DNA from: Legionella hackeliae
Lineage (GTDB): Bacteria > Pseudomonadota > Gammaproteobacteria > Legionellales > Legionellaceae
Length of the DNA: 64,000 nucleotides
Assembly (NCBI RefSeq): GCF_000953655.1
Contig: NZ_LN681225.1
Coordinates: 1,132,001-1,196,000, forward strand
Direction of reading: 5' to 3'
In this document: positions 1-8,056 of the stretch, piece by piece
Layout of the letters: the number at the start of each line of letters is the position of its first letter
Numbering within the stretch: position 1 is the first letter of the stretch
The notes under the pieces: generated by a model
What the model was told of the DNA's origin: nothing
The model's input: only the letters and a program-made list of their open reading frames with translations
The model's database searches: none
Position numbers and translations under genes: made by a program

Positions 1-139
1 CGAAAAGACGGATTGAGGAATATAAAGCAATTAGACCGGTGGCAGAAATTTGGTAATTTTATAACCTGGTGGTGTGCCTTGCTTTAACACTCTCTCATAG
101 GCATCCCACTTGCCTTGTTTAACACGAGTCCACAGTCAT

Positions 140-319
140 TGCCCCCTGCCTCGGCTTGTCCAAGACTTACAACATTGCCTACCTGCCTCGGCTTATCCAA
201 GCCTTACAACATTTGTCCACCTGCTTCGGCTTATCCAAGCCTTACAACATTTGTCCAGCTGTCTCGGCTTGTCCAAGACTTACAACATTGCCTACTTGCC
301 TCGGCTTGTCCGAGGTATC
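140..319. repeat. 37-bp tandem repeat array 1
   Basis: Five imperfect head-to-tail units of about 37 bp. Each contains a CTCGGCTTGTCC-like core followed by a TACAACAT tail. The unit length is not a multiple of three and units lack stop codons, so all plus frames stay open for a while without being genes. Units touch one another directly with no unique spacers. The last unit runs into the palindromic form CCTCGGCTTGTCCGAGG. Confidence 0.85.
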
Positions 320-409
320 CATTGGATGTTCAAATTAAAAGAGATGGCTAATAATTCATGTCTCAATTTGTAGGAAGAAAAATTTGCTCTTGATTCAGAT
401 CTTCCTGGA

Positions 410-430
410 TGCCTCGGACAAGCCGAGGCA
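410..430. repeat. REP-like hairpin
   Basis: Perfect 8-bp stem TGCCTCGG / CCGAGGCA around a 5-nt loop ACAAG. The identical hairpin recurs at 775-795, and in the opposite orientation at 8036-8056 immediately downstream of slt. It looks like a dispersed intergenic palindromic element. Confidence 0.8.
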
Positions 431-471
431 CGTAGATGGCAAAGGTGAATACCTATCATATCATTGCCTTA

Positions 472-682
472 CTTACCTCAGCTTGTCCCGGGCTTACAGA
501 ATTGCCCACTTTCCGGCTTGTCAGAGCCTTACAACATTTGCCCACCTGCCTCGGCTTGTCCAAGACATACAACATTTGTCCACCTGTCTCGGCTTGTCCA
601 AGACATACAACATTTGTCCACCTGTCTCGGTTTTTCCGAGCTTTACAACATTGCCTACCTGCCTCGGCTTGTCCGAGGTATC
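472..682. repeat. 37-bp tandem repeat array 2
   Basis: Second array of the same unit as at 140-319, with about five to six more diverged copies (one begins near 503, others near 540, 577 and 614). It ends in the same CCTCGGCTTGTCCGAGG palindrome. Single-base differences are scattered through the units, so this is an old minisatellite-like array rather than a recent expansion. Confidence 0.8.
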
Positions 683-774
683 CATTGGATGTTCAAATTA
701 AAAGAGATAGCTTATGAAGTTCAAGTCTCAATTCGTAGGAGGAGAAATTTGCTCTTGATTCAGATCTTTCTGGA

Positions 775-795
775 TGCCTCGGACAAGCCGAGGCA
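775..795. repeat. REP-like hairpin, second copy
   Basis: Same 8-bp stem and ACAAG loop as at 410-430, embedded in the second copy of the duplicated module. Confidence 0.8.
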
Positions 796-877
796 CGTAG
801 ATGGCAAGGTGAATAGCTATCATATTATTGCCTTACCTAACTCGCCTTGTCCCAAGCTTACAGAATTGCCCATTTAC

Positions 878-1061
878 CTCGGTTTGTCGGAGGCATCTAT
901 AGGGTTAATAAAACCCTATAAAGACTTCATAAAAATTCCTAAATCGGGTCTTGTGTTCATTCTATATTGATAAACGGTATAGAAGGCAATTACATTCTTT
1001 AGGTAATTACGAGTTTCTCGCCAGGGTAAAGTCTCTATCCAAATGTCCATCTGCTTTGGCG
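878..1061. repeat. Left ~183-bp direct repeat (copy A) flanking the rhodopsin cassette
   Basis: Aligns base for base with 8038-8219 at about 93 percent identity, with one 2-nt length difference. It contains the last 47 codons of slt on the minus strand, the hairpin after the slt stop (stem TAGGGTT / AACCCTA) and a degenerate copy of the REP-like palindrome. Together with copy B it brackets the whole rhodopsin-carotenoid operon, as attachment-site duplications do, but no integrase is visible. Confidence 0.85.
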
Positions 1062-1075
1062 AACTTTTTTTAATC
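916..1075 (-). pseudogene. 3'-terminal remnant of slt (lytic transglycosylase)
   Basis: Read on the minus strand, 1059 down to 916 encodes 47 residues plus stop that are identical to the C-terminus of the intact slt at 8075. The 6 nucleotide differences are all synonymous (Arg AGG/CGA, Val, Ile, Asp, Gly codons). About five further codons upstream still resemble slt (Ile-Lys-Lys-Ser-Ser in place of Leu-Lys-Asn-His-Pro). Similarity then stops and an in-frame stop appears near 1090. The catalytic domain is absent, so this cannot be functional. It is the footprint of a second slt allele. Confidence 0.85.
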
Positions 1076-1211
1076 AAGGCAATTTAATACCTCCCCGGTT
1101 TTAAATGGTCTCGTCGCTAGGTATATTATCATTGGCACCCTTTGGATATCGATAAAAAAATGGTTATGGATTAGTGGGCAAAGATGCTAGATTAGAATCA
1201 AATCCCCCATA

Positions 1212-2063
1212 TTACACTCCCTTTTTTTTAAACACCTCTACCAGTAGCAAGTGAGGCAAAGTAAGTGCTGCCAACATATATATTGTTAAAAAAAATCCCG
1301 CTCCCTGCCAATCCAAACTGGTTGATAAAAAAGCAAATGCCGTTATTGAAAAAATGTACGTTAACAAAGTCATCGGCAATAAGTCCTTAACAAATGTTCG
1401 ATATGATGAATAACCTATCTTTTTATAAAGCATGGCAAAATATTTACAAGAGTGAATACCAACAAAATAAACTGTCAAAAAAGCCAGTGGCGGCGCTAAC
1501 AATGAAGCCATAAGCACGATAATAACCTCTTGAGCACACTCTTTTTTTAAAGTGAAAAGCCCAAGGCCAATTGCTGGTAATAAACAACATGCAGCCCACT
1601 GCAAAAAATGGGCGTATAACATAGCTTGTTCTGAGCCGATTAGGTAGGAAAATAAGACGCATATCTTTTGAGTATGGAGTAATGCAGGCAGACAAATAAT
1701 AGATAGACCAATAATTAAAGCTAAAAAATAACAGTATACTTTTGCCTGAAACACGCTTGAATCATAGTAATCCATGCCAAAATGATAAGCAGAGTACAAT
1801 AAAAAAAAACCAAAAAAGAAAGAAGAAAACCAGTAAAAACCAAGAAAAACCCCAATCGCCAATGACAAGTAAGCAATGAATAATACAATTATATTACAAT
1901 TGCTAAGCGCAAATTTTTTTCTTAAAATCCACAAGTCTAATGCGCCATGTGGGATACCGATAACAAACACCATTACAAAAAAAACAAGCATAGCAGATGA
2001 GGGAAACCAAATCGTTAGCAAAGACATTATGATGAAATTTCCGATTAAGGCCAAAGACTTCAT
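1212..2063 (-). CDS. blh: Beta-carotene 15,15'-dioxygenase, Brp/Blh family
   Basis: Membrane enzyme that cleaves beta-carotene into two all-trans retinal molecules, the chromophore for the rhodopsin encoded in the same operon. The protein is almost wholly hydrophobic with about seven to eight membrane segments. It carries the family histidine motifs GIPHGALD (about residues 37-44) and YHFG (about residue 93), which hold iron ligands in this family. I chose ATG 2063 rather than the upstream ATG at 2126 because it gives a 4-bp ATGA overlap with crtY; length is then 283 residues, usual for Blh. It is the last gene of the operon, and a stretch with an slt remnant follows. A run of nine A (plus strand) at 1801-1809 lies inside the gene. 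Confidence 0.9.
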   Translation of the reverse strand: MKSLALIGNFIIMSLLTIWFPSSAMLVFFVMVFVIGIPHGALDLWILRKKFALSNCNIIVLFIAYLSLAIGVFLGFYWFSSFFFGFFLLYSAYHFGMDYYDSSVFQAKVYCYFLALIIGLSIICLPALLHTQKICVLFSYLIGSEQAMLYAHFLQWAACCLLPAIGLGLFTLKKECAQEVIIVLMASLLAPPLAFLTVYFVGIHSCKYFAMLYKKIGYSSYRTFVKDLLPMTLLTYIFSITAFAFLSTSLDWQGAGFFLTIYMLAALTLPHLLLVEVFKKKGV

Positions 2064-3181
2064 AAGACTGCCTTGATGAATGGCCAACTTGGTACTGCTC
2101 GTATCACATTCCAGCGCAAAGACCATCCAAGAGTTCCATTCATAAAGTGGGCAAACTGAGAAGGATTCAATCTTGAGGCCAATAGTATGAATATCTCAGG
2201 AGAAAGTGGCATTTGACGCAAAAGAACACGACAAAAACAAAGATCCATCCATCTATCTATAGCCAAGTCTAACACCGGCTCCTTTAATGCTTTGTTCATT
2301 CCAATTTGCTGGGCATGATGCCAAGCCCGTTGTTGGATACGTAAAAAACCATAGCCGCTTGAAGCTCTTAATGACCCTTGGTGCTGGGCAAAAACATGGC
2401 ATGACTTTGAGTTTTGAGCAACTTTGTCAATGCCCATAGGCAAAACAGCAGCCTCTTGCCTTAAGGTATCAAATTCAGTCGTATATTGATGCGCGAGTTT
2501 AATACATTCTTGCATGAGCTGTTCAGGCTCATGATAAATAGAACTAAATCTTGTCACTTCGAGCAATGCATGATAAGGACTGAAAGGTAAGACATAATCA
2601 AATTGACAATAAATATCGTTAGCAACAAGATTATTCATAAGATGAGCTGAAGTTGGGTTAAACACGGGTTGTTTGGTTTTGATCTCAACACCATAAAAGA
2701 TTTGATGCAACGGCGCTTTTTTTCTAAGGATAAATTGGTTGGGTCTTGTATCGATCACATGACGGGCAATAAACTTACCAATAGAGGTATCCACAACGAA
2801 GCAATTTTTTTCTTTGCTTATAGCGAACACTTTTATATTCAAGTGTAACTTTTGCCTAGGATCATCCTCAATAGCCGCCAGAACTTTATTGTAATAATCT
2901 TTACTCTTGATGATAGCATAAGGTGTAGCAAGGTTAGTATGTTCAATAACTACTGAACCTTTGCTTAAGGTCCACGTAGGCCACTGATGAAAAATGATGT
3001 CTTTATGGGGAAACTGGTCCATGGTCAACCAAAAACACCAACTTCGATCATCCTCATAAAATTCGCGTTGTTCTATAATATCGATGGTCTGTGACCCCTG
3101 AGTTTGGCTATAAAAAAAGGCAGTCGCCAAACCCGCACAGCCTCCACCAAGAATTAATACATCACAGTTGTGCGAGGGCAT
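2060..3181 (-). CDS. crtY: Lycopene beta-cyclase
   Basis: Cyclises both ends of lycopene to give beta-carotene, the substrate of Blh. The N-terminus carries a dinucleotide-binding motif, DVLILGGGCAGLATA (about residues 7-21), typical of CrtY-type flavoprotein cyclases. Length of 373 residues fits the family. The frame could open at a TTG at 3202, but ATG 3181 has a GGAA element upstream and a more usual N-terminus. The gene overlaps the end of crtB by 20 bp and the start of blh by 4 bp, so translation is probably coupled. Identity rests on the motif, length and position between crtB and blh. Confidence 0.88.
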   Translation of the reverse strand: MPSHNCDVLILGGGCAGLATAFFYSQTQGSQTIDIIEQREFYEDDRSWCFWLTMDQFPHKDIIFHQWPTWTLSKGSVVIEHTNLATPYAIIKSKDYYNKVLAAIEDDPRQKLHLNIKVFAISKEKNCFVVDTSIGKFIARHVIDTRPNQFILRKKAPLHQIFYGVEIKTKQPVFNPTSAHLMNNLVANDIYCQFDYVLPFSPYHALLEVTRFSSIYHEPEQLMQECIKLAHQYTTEFDTLRQEAAVLPMGIDKVAQNSKSCHVFAQHQGSLRASSGYGFLRIQQRAWHHAQQIGMNKALKEPVLDLAIDRWMDLCFCRVLLRQMPLSPEIFILLASRLNPSQFAHFMNGTLGWSLRWNVIRAVPSWPFIKAVL

Positions 3182-4013
3182 GGTAGTATTTTCCAAAAAC
3201 AAAATTAAAACCGGCCCAACTTGCCAGGGTTATTTTTTTAAAATTTGATATTGATAAACGGCCACTCCAGTATTCATATCCCCCTTTTGCAACGCTTAGG
3301 CCAATATGCCGGTAGAGTCTCATGGCAACAAAGATAGTAAAACGAGATCTCGCAGGTATAAATTTTAAGCCATGGCACGCGCTTTGGTAATAATTCTCGG
3401 CCAAATTTAGGGCTTTTTTCATTGCCAACTGAGTAGGTAATCGATACTTGGCCTTTAGCACGCAGCCTGGTTCATCAAATCCAAGCCATTCCACCGGTAG
3501 GTACAAGCGATTTAGTCTGGCATCCTCCAGCACATCACGAACAATATTGGTTAATTGCATGGCAACACCTAAGTGACTAGCATATTGAGTTGCCTGAGGG
3601 TCAACACAGCCCAATATAGGACACATCATCTCTCCAACTGTTCCTGCTACCTGATAAGCATATTGAATAAGTTCAGGTTCATTGAGAATTCTCACTGTTC
3701 CCAGATCTTGCTTTATTCCTTCAAGCAAATTTAAGGCTGAATTTAATGGAACGTTTTGGTGATTAATGAGTTCAATCATACCTTGAAGCGTTACATCATC
3801 AGACCGATTGATAGATAATGCACCAGAAATAGCATCTAACTTTAATCTTGCAAGACTTTTTTGATCATCATCTAAAGCATTATCTGCTAAATCATCACAA
3901 TAGCGACAAAAAGCGTACAGTTCTGAAGCATGGGCATGTGTCGTTTGTGGCAATAACATGGCCGCAAAACTAAATGTTTTAGCGTGTGCCTTAAAGACAG
4001 TCTTGGCATTCAT
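3162..4013 (-). CDS. crtB: Phytoene synthase
   Basis: Condenses two geranylgeranyl-diphosphate molecules head to head into phytoene. Both Asp-rich prenyl-diphosphate/Mg motifs of squalene/phytoene synthases are visible: CDDLADNALDD near residues 39-49, and NIVRDVLEDARLNRLYLP around residues 153-170. At 283 residues it is slightly short but within the family range. ATG 4013 is preceded by a good AGGAG ribosome site. It lies 9 bp after crtI and overlaps crtY, so it belongs to the same transcript. Confidence 0.95.
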   Translation of the reverse strand: MNAKTVFKAHAKTFSFAAMLLPQTTHAHASELYAFCRYCDDLADNALDDDQKSLARLKLDAISGALSINRSDDVTLQGMIELINHQNVPLNSALNLLEGIKQDLGTVRILNEPELIQYAYQVAGTVGEMMCPILGCVDPQATQYASHLGVAMQLTNIVRDVLEDARLNRLYLPVEWLGFDEPGCVLKAKYRLPTQLAMKKALNLAENYYQSACHGLKFIPARSRFTIFVAMRLYRHIGLSVAKGGYEYWSGRLSISNFKKITLASWAGFNFVFGKYYHALAQL

Positions 4014-4022
4014 GTAGTGCTC

Positions 4023-5501
4023 CTAAATTGCTACTTGAGGAAGTAGTTTCTCTACAATCTTGGCAGATGATAATACCCCAGGTATCCCTGCACCCGGATG
4101 TGTACCGGCGCCAACCAAATACAACCCATTAATTCCCTCAGCCTGATTATGGTGTCGAAACCAGGCTGATTGATAAAATAAGGGGGCTACAGAAAATCCG
4201 CTTCCTTGGAACGCATTGTAATCAGTCTTAAAGTCTATTGGTGTTTTGCTGATGCTGATAGTCAGCTCATCAGACAACCCCGGCAAACAGGTTTGCTCTA
4301 ATTTTGTTATCATTCGCCTGATAAAAGGACCTGCTTGTTTTTGCCAATCAATTCCACTACTGAGGTTGGGAACAGGGCACAAACAATAGAAAGCGTCATG
4401 CCCTTTAGGTGCCATACTAGGATCTGTCGCCGTGGGCCGGTGCAAATACATGGCCATTTCATTTGACAGGACTTTCTTATTGAAAATATCAGCCAACAAA
4501 CGTTTGTAGTCATCTCCCATGATGATTGTGTGATGGGGCACCTCATTGTATTTCTTTTTCGTACCAAAGTACCAAACAAAAAGCCCCATGGATGGCTTAC
4601 TTAAAGCCGTTTTCCACTTTGATACTAAAGGCTGATGCTTCGCTGCAATCATGTAACGATATAAATATAGAGGATCTACATTTGAGATGACCACATCACA
4701 AGAAACATGCTCACCGGTTTGCAAAACAATTGACTGGACCTGTTTATCAACAATTTTTATGTGCTCCACAGCGCTATTTAAGTGGATCTTGATACCCACT
4801 TCTTTCATCAGTATCGTCATGGCCTCAATGAGCTGCCCTGTTCCTCCCATCACATAGTGAACACCCCACTTACGCTCTAAATAATGAATGAGGCTATATA
4901 TAGAGGTTGTTTCCACAGGGTTGCCCCCTACAAGCAAAGGTTGTATAGAAAATGCTTGTCTAAGTGCTGGGTGCTTGATAAATTGGGTTACCAACTGCCA
5001 GACACTTTTGTAAGATTTTAAGCGAATCAAGCTTGGTATCACTTTCGCCATCTGAGTAAATTGATGGAAGGGATGATCGGCAAGCTGTTCAAATCCGATT
5101 TCATAAATCTCTTTGGAGTGAGCCAATAATTCAAGGTAGTTGTCTTTATCTTCAGGTGAAATACGACCAATTTCAGACAGCAATTCCTCTAGTGAACCGC
5201 CATAATTAAATATCATCCCGTCCGGATATAAAAAACGATACCAAGGCTCGATGGGAACCAATGTTACGTAGTCTCTCAGTTGACGATCAAATAACGCAAA
5301 CAATTCCTCTAGAAGAAAAGGTGCCGTTATCACGGTTGGACCAGCATCAAAAGTATAACCATCTTTACTGTAGACTTGCGCACGACCTCCCAGCATGGGG
5401 CATTGACAATATATATTAACTTCATACCCTTTTGCTCTGGCGCGTAAGGCTGCTGCCATGCCCCCTAAACCACCACCTATAACCGATAATTTTTTGTTCA
5501 C
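4023..5501 (-). CDS. crtI: Phytoene desaturase (lycopene-forming type)
   Basis: FAD-dependent desaturase that converts colourless phytoene to lycopene. The N-terminus has a Rossmann FAD motif (VIGGGLGGMAAAL) followed by GGRAQVYSKDGYTFDAGPT, typical of CrtI. The C-terminus has the matching FAD-closing motif LVGAGTHPGAGIPGV. Length of 492 residues is normal. The start is GTG at 5501, giving a GTGA 4-bp overlap with the crtE stop. The presence of CrtY next in line implies lycopene as product, but motif reading alone cannot prove the number of desaturation steps. Confidence 0.95.
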   Translation of the reverse strand: MNKKLSVIGGGLGGMAAALRARAKGYEVNIYCQCPMLGGRAQVYSKDGYTFDAGPTVITAPFLLEELFALFDRQLRDYVTLVPIEPWYRFLYPDGMIFNYGGSLEELLSEIGRISPEDKDNYLELLAHSKEIYEIGFEQLADHPFHQFTQMAKVIPSLIRLKSYKSVWQLVTQFIKHPALRQAFSIQPLLVGGNPVETTSIYSLIHYLERKWGVHYVMGGTGQLIEAMTILMKEVGIKIHLNSAVEHIKIVDKQVQSIVLQTGEHVSCDVVISNVDPLYLYRYMIAAKHQPLVSKWKTALSKPSMGLFVWYFGTKKKYNEVPHHTIIMGDDYKRLLADIFNKKVLSNEMAMYLHRPTATDPSMAPKGHDAFYCLCPVPNLSSGIDWQKQAGPFIRRMITKLEQTCLPGLSDELTISISKTPIDFKTDYNAFQGSGFSVAPLFYQSAWFRHHNQAEGINGLYLVGAGTHPGAGIPGVLSSAKIVEKLLPQVAI

Positions 5502-6337
5502 GCTAGATCCTTAATCAATCTAGGCTGAATATTACGGTATAATTGCAAAAAGGGCAGTCTCATGTCCTGGGGTAATTTGTGTATCATTGTTTGAGCTTGA
5601 CACAAGTGGCTCTTGGCTAACTCATGTGCTTGAATCAACATGATGGGGTTGTCCTTATCAAATACATTAAAAATACAAAAATTGTGCTGGTCTTTGTCTT
5701 CTTCCATGTCAGATATATCATCAACAATTTGATAACTAATCACTAAGTGACGAATGATTTCCTCAAATAAAGGGTAATAGATGATCTTCTCGCTGAGGAG
5801 CGATGCCAGCTTAATGCCCAGCATCATTAGCTGGCCAGACTTAAGCCAGCAAATATTGATGTAATCAACCAGCTGAGGTTTATTTAGCGTAATTGCGTTA
5901 ATATCCCGAACTTGGCCTATAATCGTTTTTGTTACAAAGTTATGAATTAGTCGTATAGAGCTACCAATATAATCATATGGCAGAAGAGATGCTGTATGAT
6001 AAGCCATCGAAATAAGCAAATCACCATAAGCAAGTGCTTTAGCAAGACCAAACTTTTGACACAAAGACTTCTGACCTCGCCGAAAAACGGCATTATCTTG
6101 AATATCATCGTGTATCAAAGACGCATTATGAAGCATTTCAACAAGAGCAGCACAATTGTTAGCTGCATCAAAGGGAAGTTTCATGGCTATCGAACAATTA
6201 AAAGTGAGTCGTGCTCGGTTCAAGCTTCCGGGGTGCTGAAAATGAAAACGACTTATCTGCTGCATATCCTCATCTAAATCACTTTCAATGAGCTGTTTGA
6301 ATAGAACCATAAACTCATGAGAGTCAAACATTGGCAT
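5498..6337 (-). CDS. crtE: Geranylgeranyl diphosphate synthase
   Basis: Trans-prenyltransferase supplying the C20 precursor for CrtB. The first Asp-rich motif HDDIQD (with FRRG a few residues on) and the second motif VDDISD are both intact, as required for Mg-diphosphate binding. The frame can be extended to a TTG at 6373, but that codon sits inside a hairpin. ATG 6337 with an AGGG element five bases upstream is the better start and gives 279 residues. It overlaps crtI by 4 bp. A farnesyl-PP synthase of the same family (IspA) is the alternative; the crt neighbourhood favours CrtE. Confidence 0.9.
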   Translation of the reverse strand: MPMFDSHEFMVLFKQLIESDLDEDMQQISRFHFQHPGSLNRARLTFNCSIAMKLPFDAANNCAALVEMLHNASLIHDDIQDNAVFRRGQKSLCQKFGLAKALAYGDLLISMAYHTASLLPYDYIGSSIRLIHNFVTKTIIGQVRDINAITLNKPQLVDYINICWLKSGQLMMLGIKLASLLSEKIIYYPLFEEIIRHLVISYQIVDDISDMEEDKDQHNFCIFNVFDKDNPIMLIQAHELAKSHLCQAQTMIHKLPQDMRLPFLQLYRNIQPRLIKDLA

Positions 6338-6368
6338 TTTACCCTGAGTCAAGACGGTGAGAGATATA

Positions 6369-6392
6369 CCCAATATCCTTAAGAATATTGGG
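6369..6392 (-). promoter_or_regulatory. Intercistronic hairpin between rhodopsin and crtE
   Basis: Perfect 8-bp inverted repeat CCCAATAT / ATATTGGG with an 8-nt loop, 11 bp after the rhodopsin stop codon. No T-run follows on the minus strand, so it is not a clear terminator. It could be an attenuator or a 3' stabiliser that lets the rhodopsin message accumulate above the crt message. Function is inferred only. Confidence 0.5.
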
Positions 6393-6403
6393 TGTGGATC
6401 GAA

Positions 6404-7159
6404 TTAAAGTTCAGCGTACCCTTCTTCGCTTGATTTGGATCGGGCAATGAAGAAAATGAGTAATCCAAAACCAGCTTTAGCTACGATGTCTGCAATAGAA
6501 TAACCAACCTGGACAGCAACAAAAGCATGACCGCCTCCAAGACCCAAGTTTGGTAGCAAATAAACCACAGGGTAAAAACACCAGGCTAAGACTGTTAAAT
6601 AACAAGCCTTTCGAACCAAGGGTTGTGTTTTTTGAGGCTGTTTGGAAATAGATGCACGCAGACCAAAGAAGAGCTCGTAAACAATATAAAGGAAAGGAAT
6701 CATAGACAGTACCCACCATAACAAGCGTGATGACATGTCAACGGAAATCTCACCAGGGTAACCGAGTATAACCATCACAGCAGCTGCAAATCCTAACTTG
6801 ACTGAACGAGAGACAGTCTCTTCATGCGATAACTTCATGACAAGAATAAGCTCTACAAGTAGAAGGGGAACAGTTAACAACCAGTCAACATAACGGTAGG
6901 CATCGTTAAAAGGTTTACCCGATAAAGTAACGCGATCACCCATAACATTGTAAGCATGTTCAAATGAGAAAAAGATTTGAAGGTAGTGGTAAGCTGCAAT
7001 AAAAGTAACCAACCCAGTAATGGAGATGGCTAAACGATATCGCCCAGAAACACGCGCCAAGTTCAACCAGAAAAAAAGCGTTGCCGCCATCATTAAAGCA
7101 AAAGTAAATGAAAAAACGTTATAAAGTAAGTTGTACCCTATAAGCCCCAAATTATCCAT
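6404..7159 (-). CDS. Proton-pumping microbial rhodopsin (proteorhodopsin/xanthorhodopsin type)
   Basis: Seven-helix retinal protein of 251 residues, expected to pump protons out of the cell in light. Helix C carries the pump signature: Asp92 (acceptor), Thr96 and Glu103 (donor), matching D97/T101/E108 of proteorhodopsin. His58 matches the counter-ion-partner His, and Lys228 in ADIVAKAGFG is the retinal Schiff-base lysine. Leu100 sits at the colour-tuning site 105, which predicts green absorption. Sequence style (YRYVDWLLTVPLLLVELI) is close to xanthorhodopsins, but Trp149 aligns with Trp138 of bacteriorhodopsin, where antenna-binding xanthorhodopsins have Gly. ATG 7159 has GGAG 8 nt upstream. 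First gene of the operon. Confidence 0.95.
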   Translation of the reverse strand: MDNLGLIGYNLLYNVFSFTFALMMAATLFFWLNLARVSGRYRLAISITGLVTFIAAYHYLQIFFSFEHAYNVMGDRVTLSGKPFNDAYRYVDWLLTVPLLLVELILVMKLSHEETVSRSVKLGFAAAVMVILGYPGEISVDMSSRLLWWVLSMIPFLYIVYELFFGLRASISKQPQKTQPLVRKACYLTVLAWCFYPVVYLLPNLGLGGGHAFVAVQVGYSIADIVAKAGFGLLIFFIARSKSSEEGYAEL

Positions 7160-7310
7160 AATTTTTTCTCCGATTTAAATTTTTTAAACCACTCAGTCGT
7201 TCACTAGAATCCCAGGCACAGGGCATAAGCGGTTATGAACGTTTTTAATTGACAACATATACCAAGCCTCATCAAAACGCGTGCTTTTTTAATCTCATTT
7301 AGCCAATAAT

Positions 7311-7341
7311 ATAAAATGCTATTACATGAACTAAAAGTCAA
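7311..7341 (-). promoter_or_regulatory. Candidate promoter for the rhodopsin operon
   Basis: On the minus strand TTGACT (7341-7336) is followed after 19 bp by TTTTAT (7316-7311), about 150 bp upstream of the rhodopsin start. The spacing is longer than ideal and the region is very AT-rich, so this is only the best-looking candidate. Apart from this and the regulator-like remnant further upstream (7507-7780), nothing else stands out between 7160 and 7506. Confidence 0.3.
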
Positions 7342-7506
7342 ATCAAAAAAAAGCGTCTAAAATCAAGCCGCTAAAAGAAACATCAATTTACAATGTAGCA
7401 AATAATAAAAATCAATACAATCACGAGCTCACCTTATGGCTAGTTTGTAACGAATGAAATTTTGATTTTTCTATCTTTCTATTTTTCTATCAGGCTATGA
7501 CGCAGC

Positions 7507-7780
7507 CTATTTTTTGATTCGTTGAATTTTTGCTCTTAATGTCATCAAATTAGACCGCATCAGGTGTGCTGCGACAACGGAGTCTCCTTGGCTAAGTACT
7601 TTTGCTAATTTATAAATGGGGCATGTCATGTTGCTGGTGATCATGGAGTCTTGCAAAAGTGCCCAAGATCAATCATCGTATAGGCTATTAGCTTCATCGC
7701 GTAATGATGAATGCTGTGTTGTTCGAACCGCAGCAGTAGGGGTTGAATTTGTCCTCCCAGGAGAACACTCTCTCTATTGT
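7507..7780 (-). pseudogene. Degraded gene, possibly a GntR/FCD-type regulator
   Basis: The minus strand encodes, just before a TAG at 7507, a helix-rich peptide (LAKVLSQGDSVVAAHLMRS and on) that resembles the C-terminal end of FCD-domain GntR regulators. Going upstream the frame is broken by a TGA near 7670. Related-looking sequence continues with further stops and an apparent frame change up to about 7780. It has no start codon or DNA-binding domain. I infer a decayed regulator next to the rhodopsin operon. The family call is weak and could be wrong. Confidence 0.35.
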
Positions 7781-8035
7781 TCTTAACTGCTTTTGAATAT
7801 AGCCTTACCAAAAAGCCTTTTTCTGCTTCGTTTGTTAGACTTCCTGTTGCGTTTATTTTAATTGATGTTGGGCACTATGCCCACTGCTTTTGCAATAACT
7901 TTGAGTTTGTTGAATGCGTTAGGAAATAATTTGGTTTCATTCGCATTGCCAGGTGCGGTAACAATGGGTGTATTGGGCCGAAGGAATGCATTGCCACTTG
8001 CTTCGACTTATGCGGGCTTTACAACATGGCCTACT

Positions 8036-8056
8036 TGCCTCGGCTTGTCCGAGGCA
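8036..8056. repeat. REP-like hairpin downstream of slt
   Basis: TGCCTCGG / CCGAGGCA stem around CTTGT, the reverse orientation of the hairpins at 410-430 and 775-795. A degenerate 37-bp unit precedes it (about 7990-8026), so the same repeat family occurs at both edges of the rhodopsin cassette. Together with the adjacent TAGGGTT / AACCCTA stem it may terminate slt transcripts. Confidence 0.75.

Larger units (their letters stand above)
298..833. repeat. Direct duplication of a ~174-bp module (298-471 and 661-833)
   Basis: The stretch from the palindrome at 298 through the hairpin at 410-430 to about 471 is repeated at 661-833 with roughly 90 percent identity by eye. Each copy begins with the palindrome CCTCGGCTTGTCCGAGG and carries the inverted form near its 3' part. 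Array 2 lies between the copies. The order array-module-array-module suggests one larger unit of about 360 bp was duplicated once. No coding potential is seen. Confidence 0.8.

Noticed and set aside
140-682. CRISPR-like look of regularly spaced repeats
   Set aside because: Units abut directly, with no unique spacers between them, the repeats are imperfect, and no cas gene is nearby.
110-970. Several overlapping plus-strand reading frames of 60-168 codons
   Set aside because: They are translations of the 37-bp tandem arrays, open in all frames because the unit lacks stops. They have no ribosome sites and their sequences are the same repeat in shifted frames.
1801-1809. A9 run in blh as a phase switch
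   Set aside because: Poly-A/T runs of this length are common in such AT-rich DNA and it encodes an ordinary Phe/Leu-rich membrane helix. No further sign of switching.
7491-7514. AGGCT/AGCCT stem followed by a T-run as a terminator
   Set aside because: The stem is only five base pairs and no plus-strand gene precedes it.
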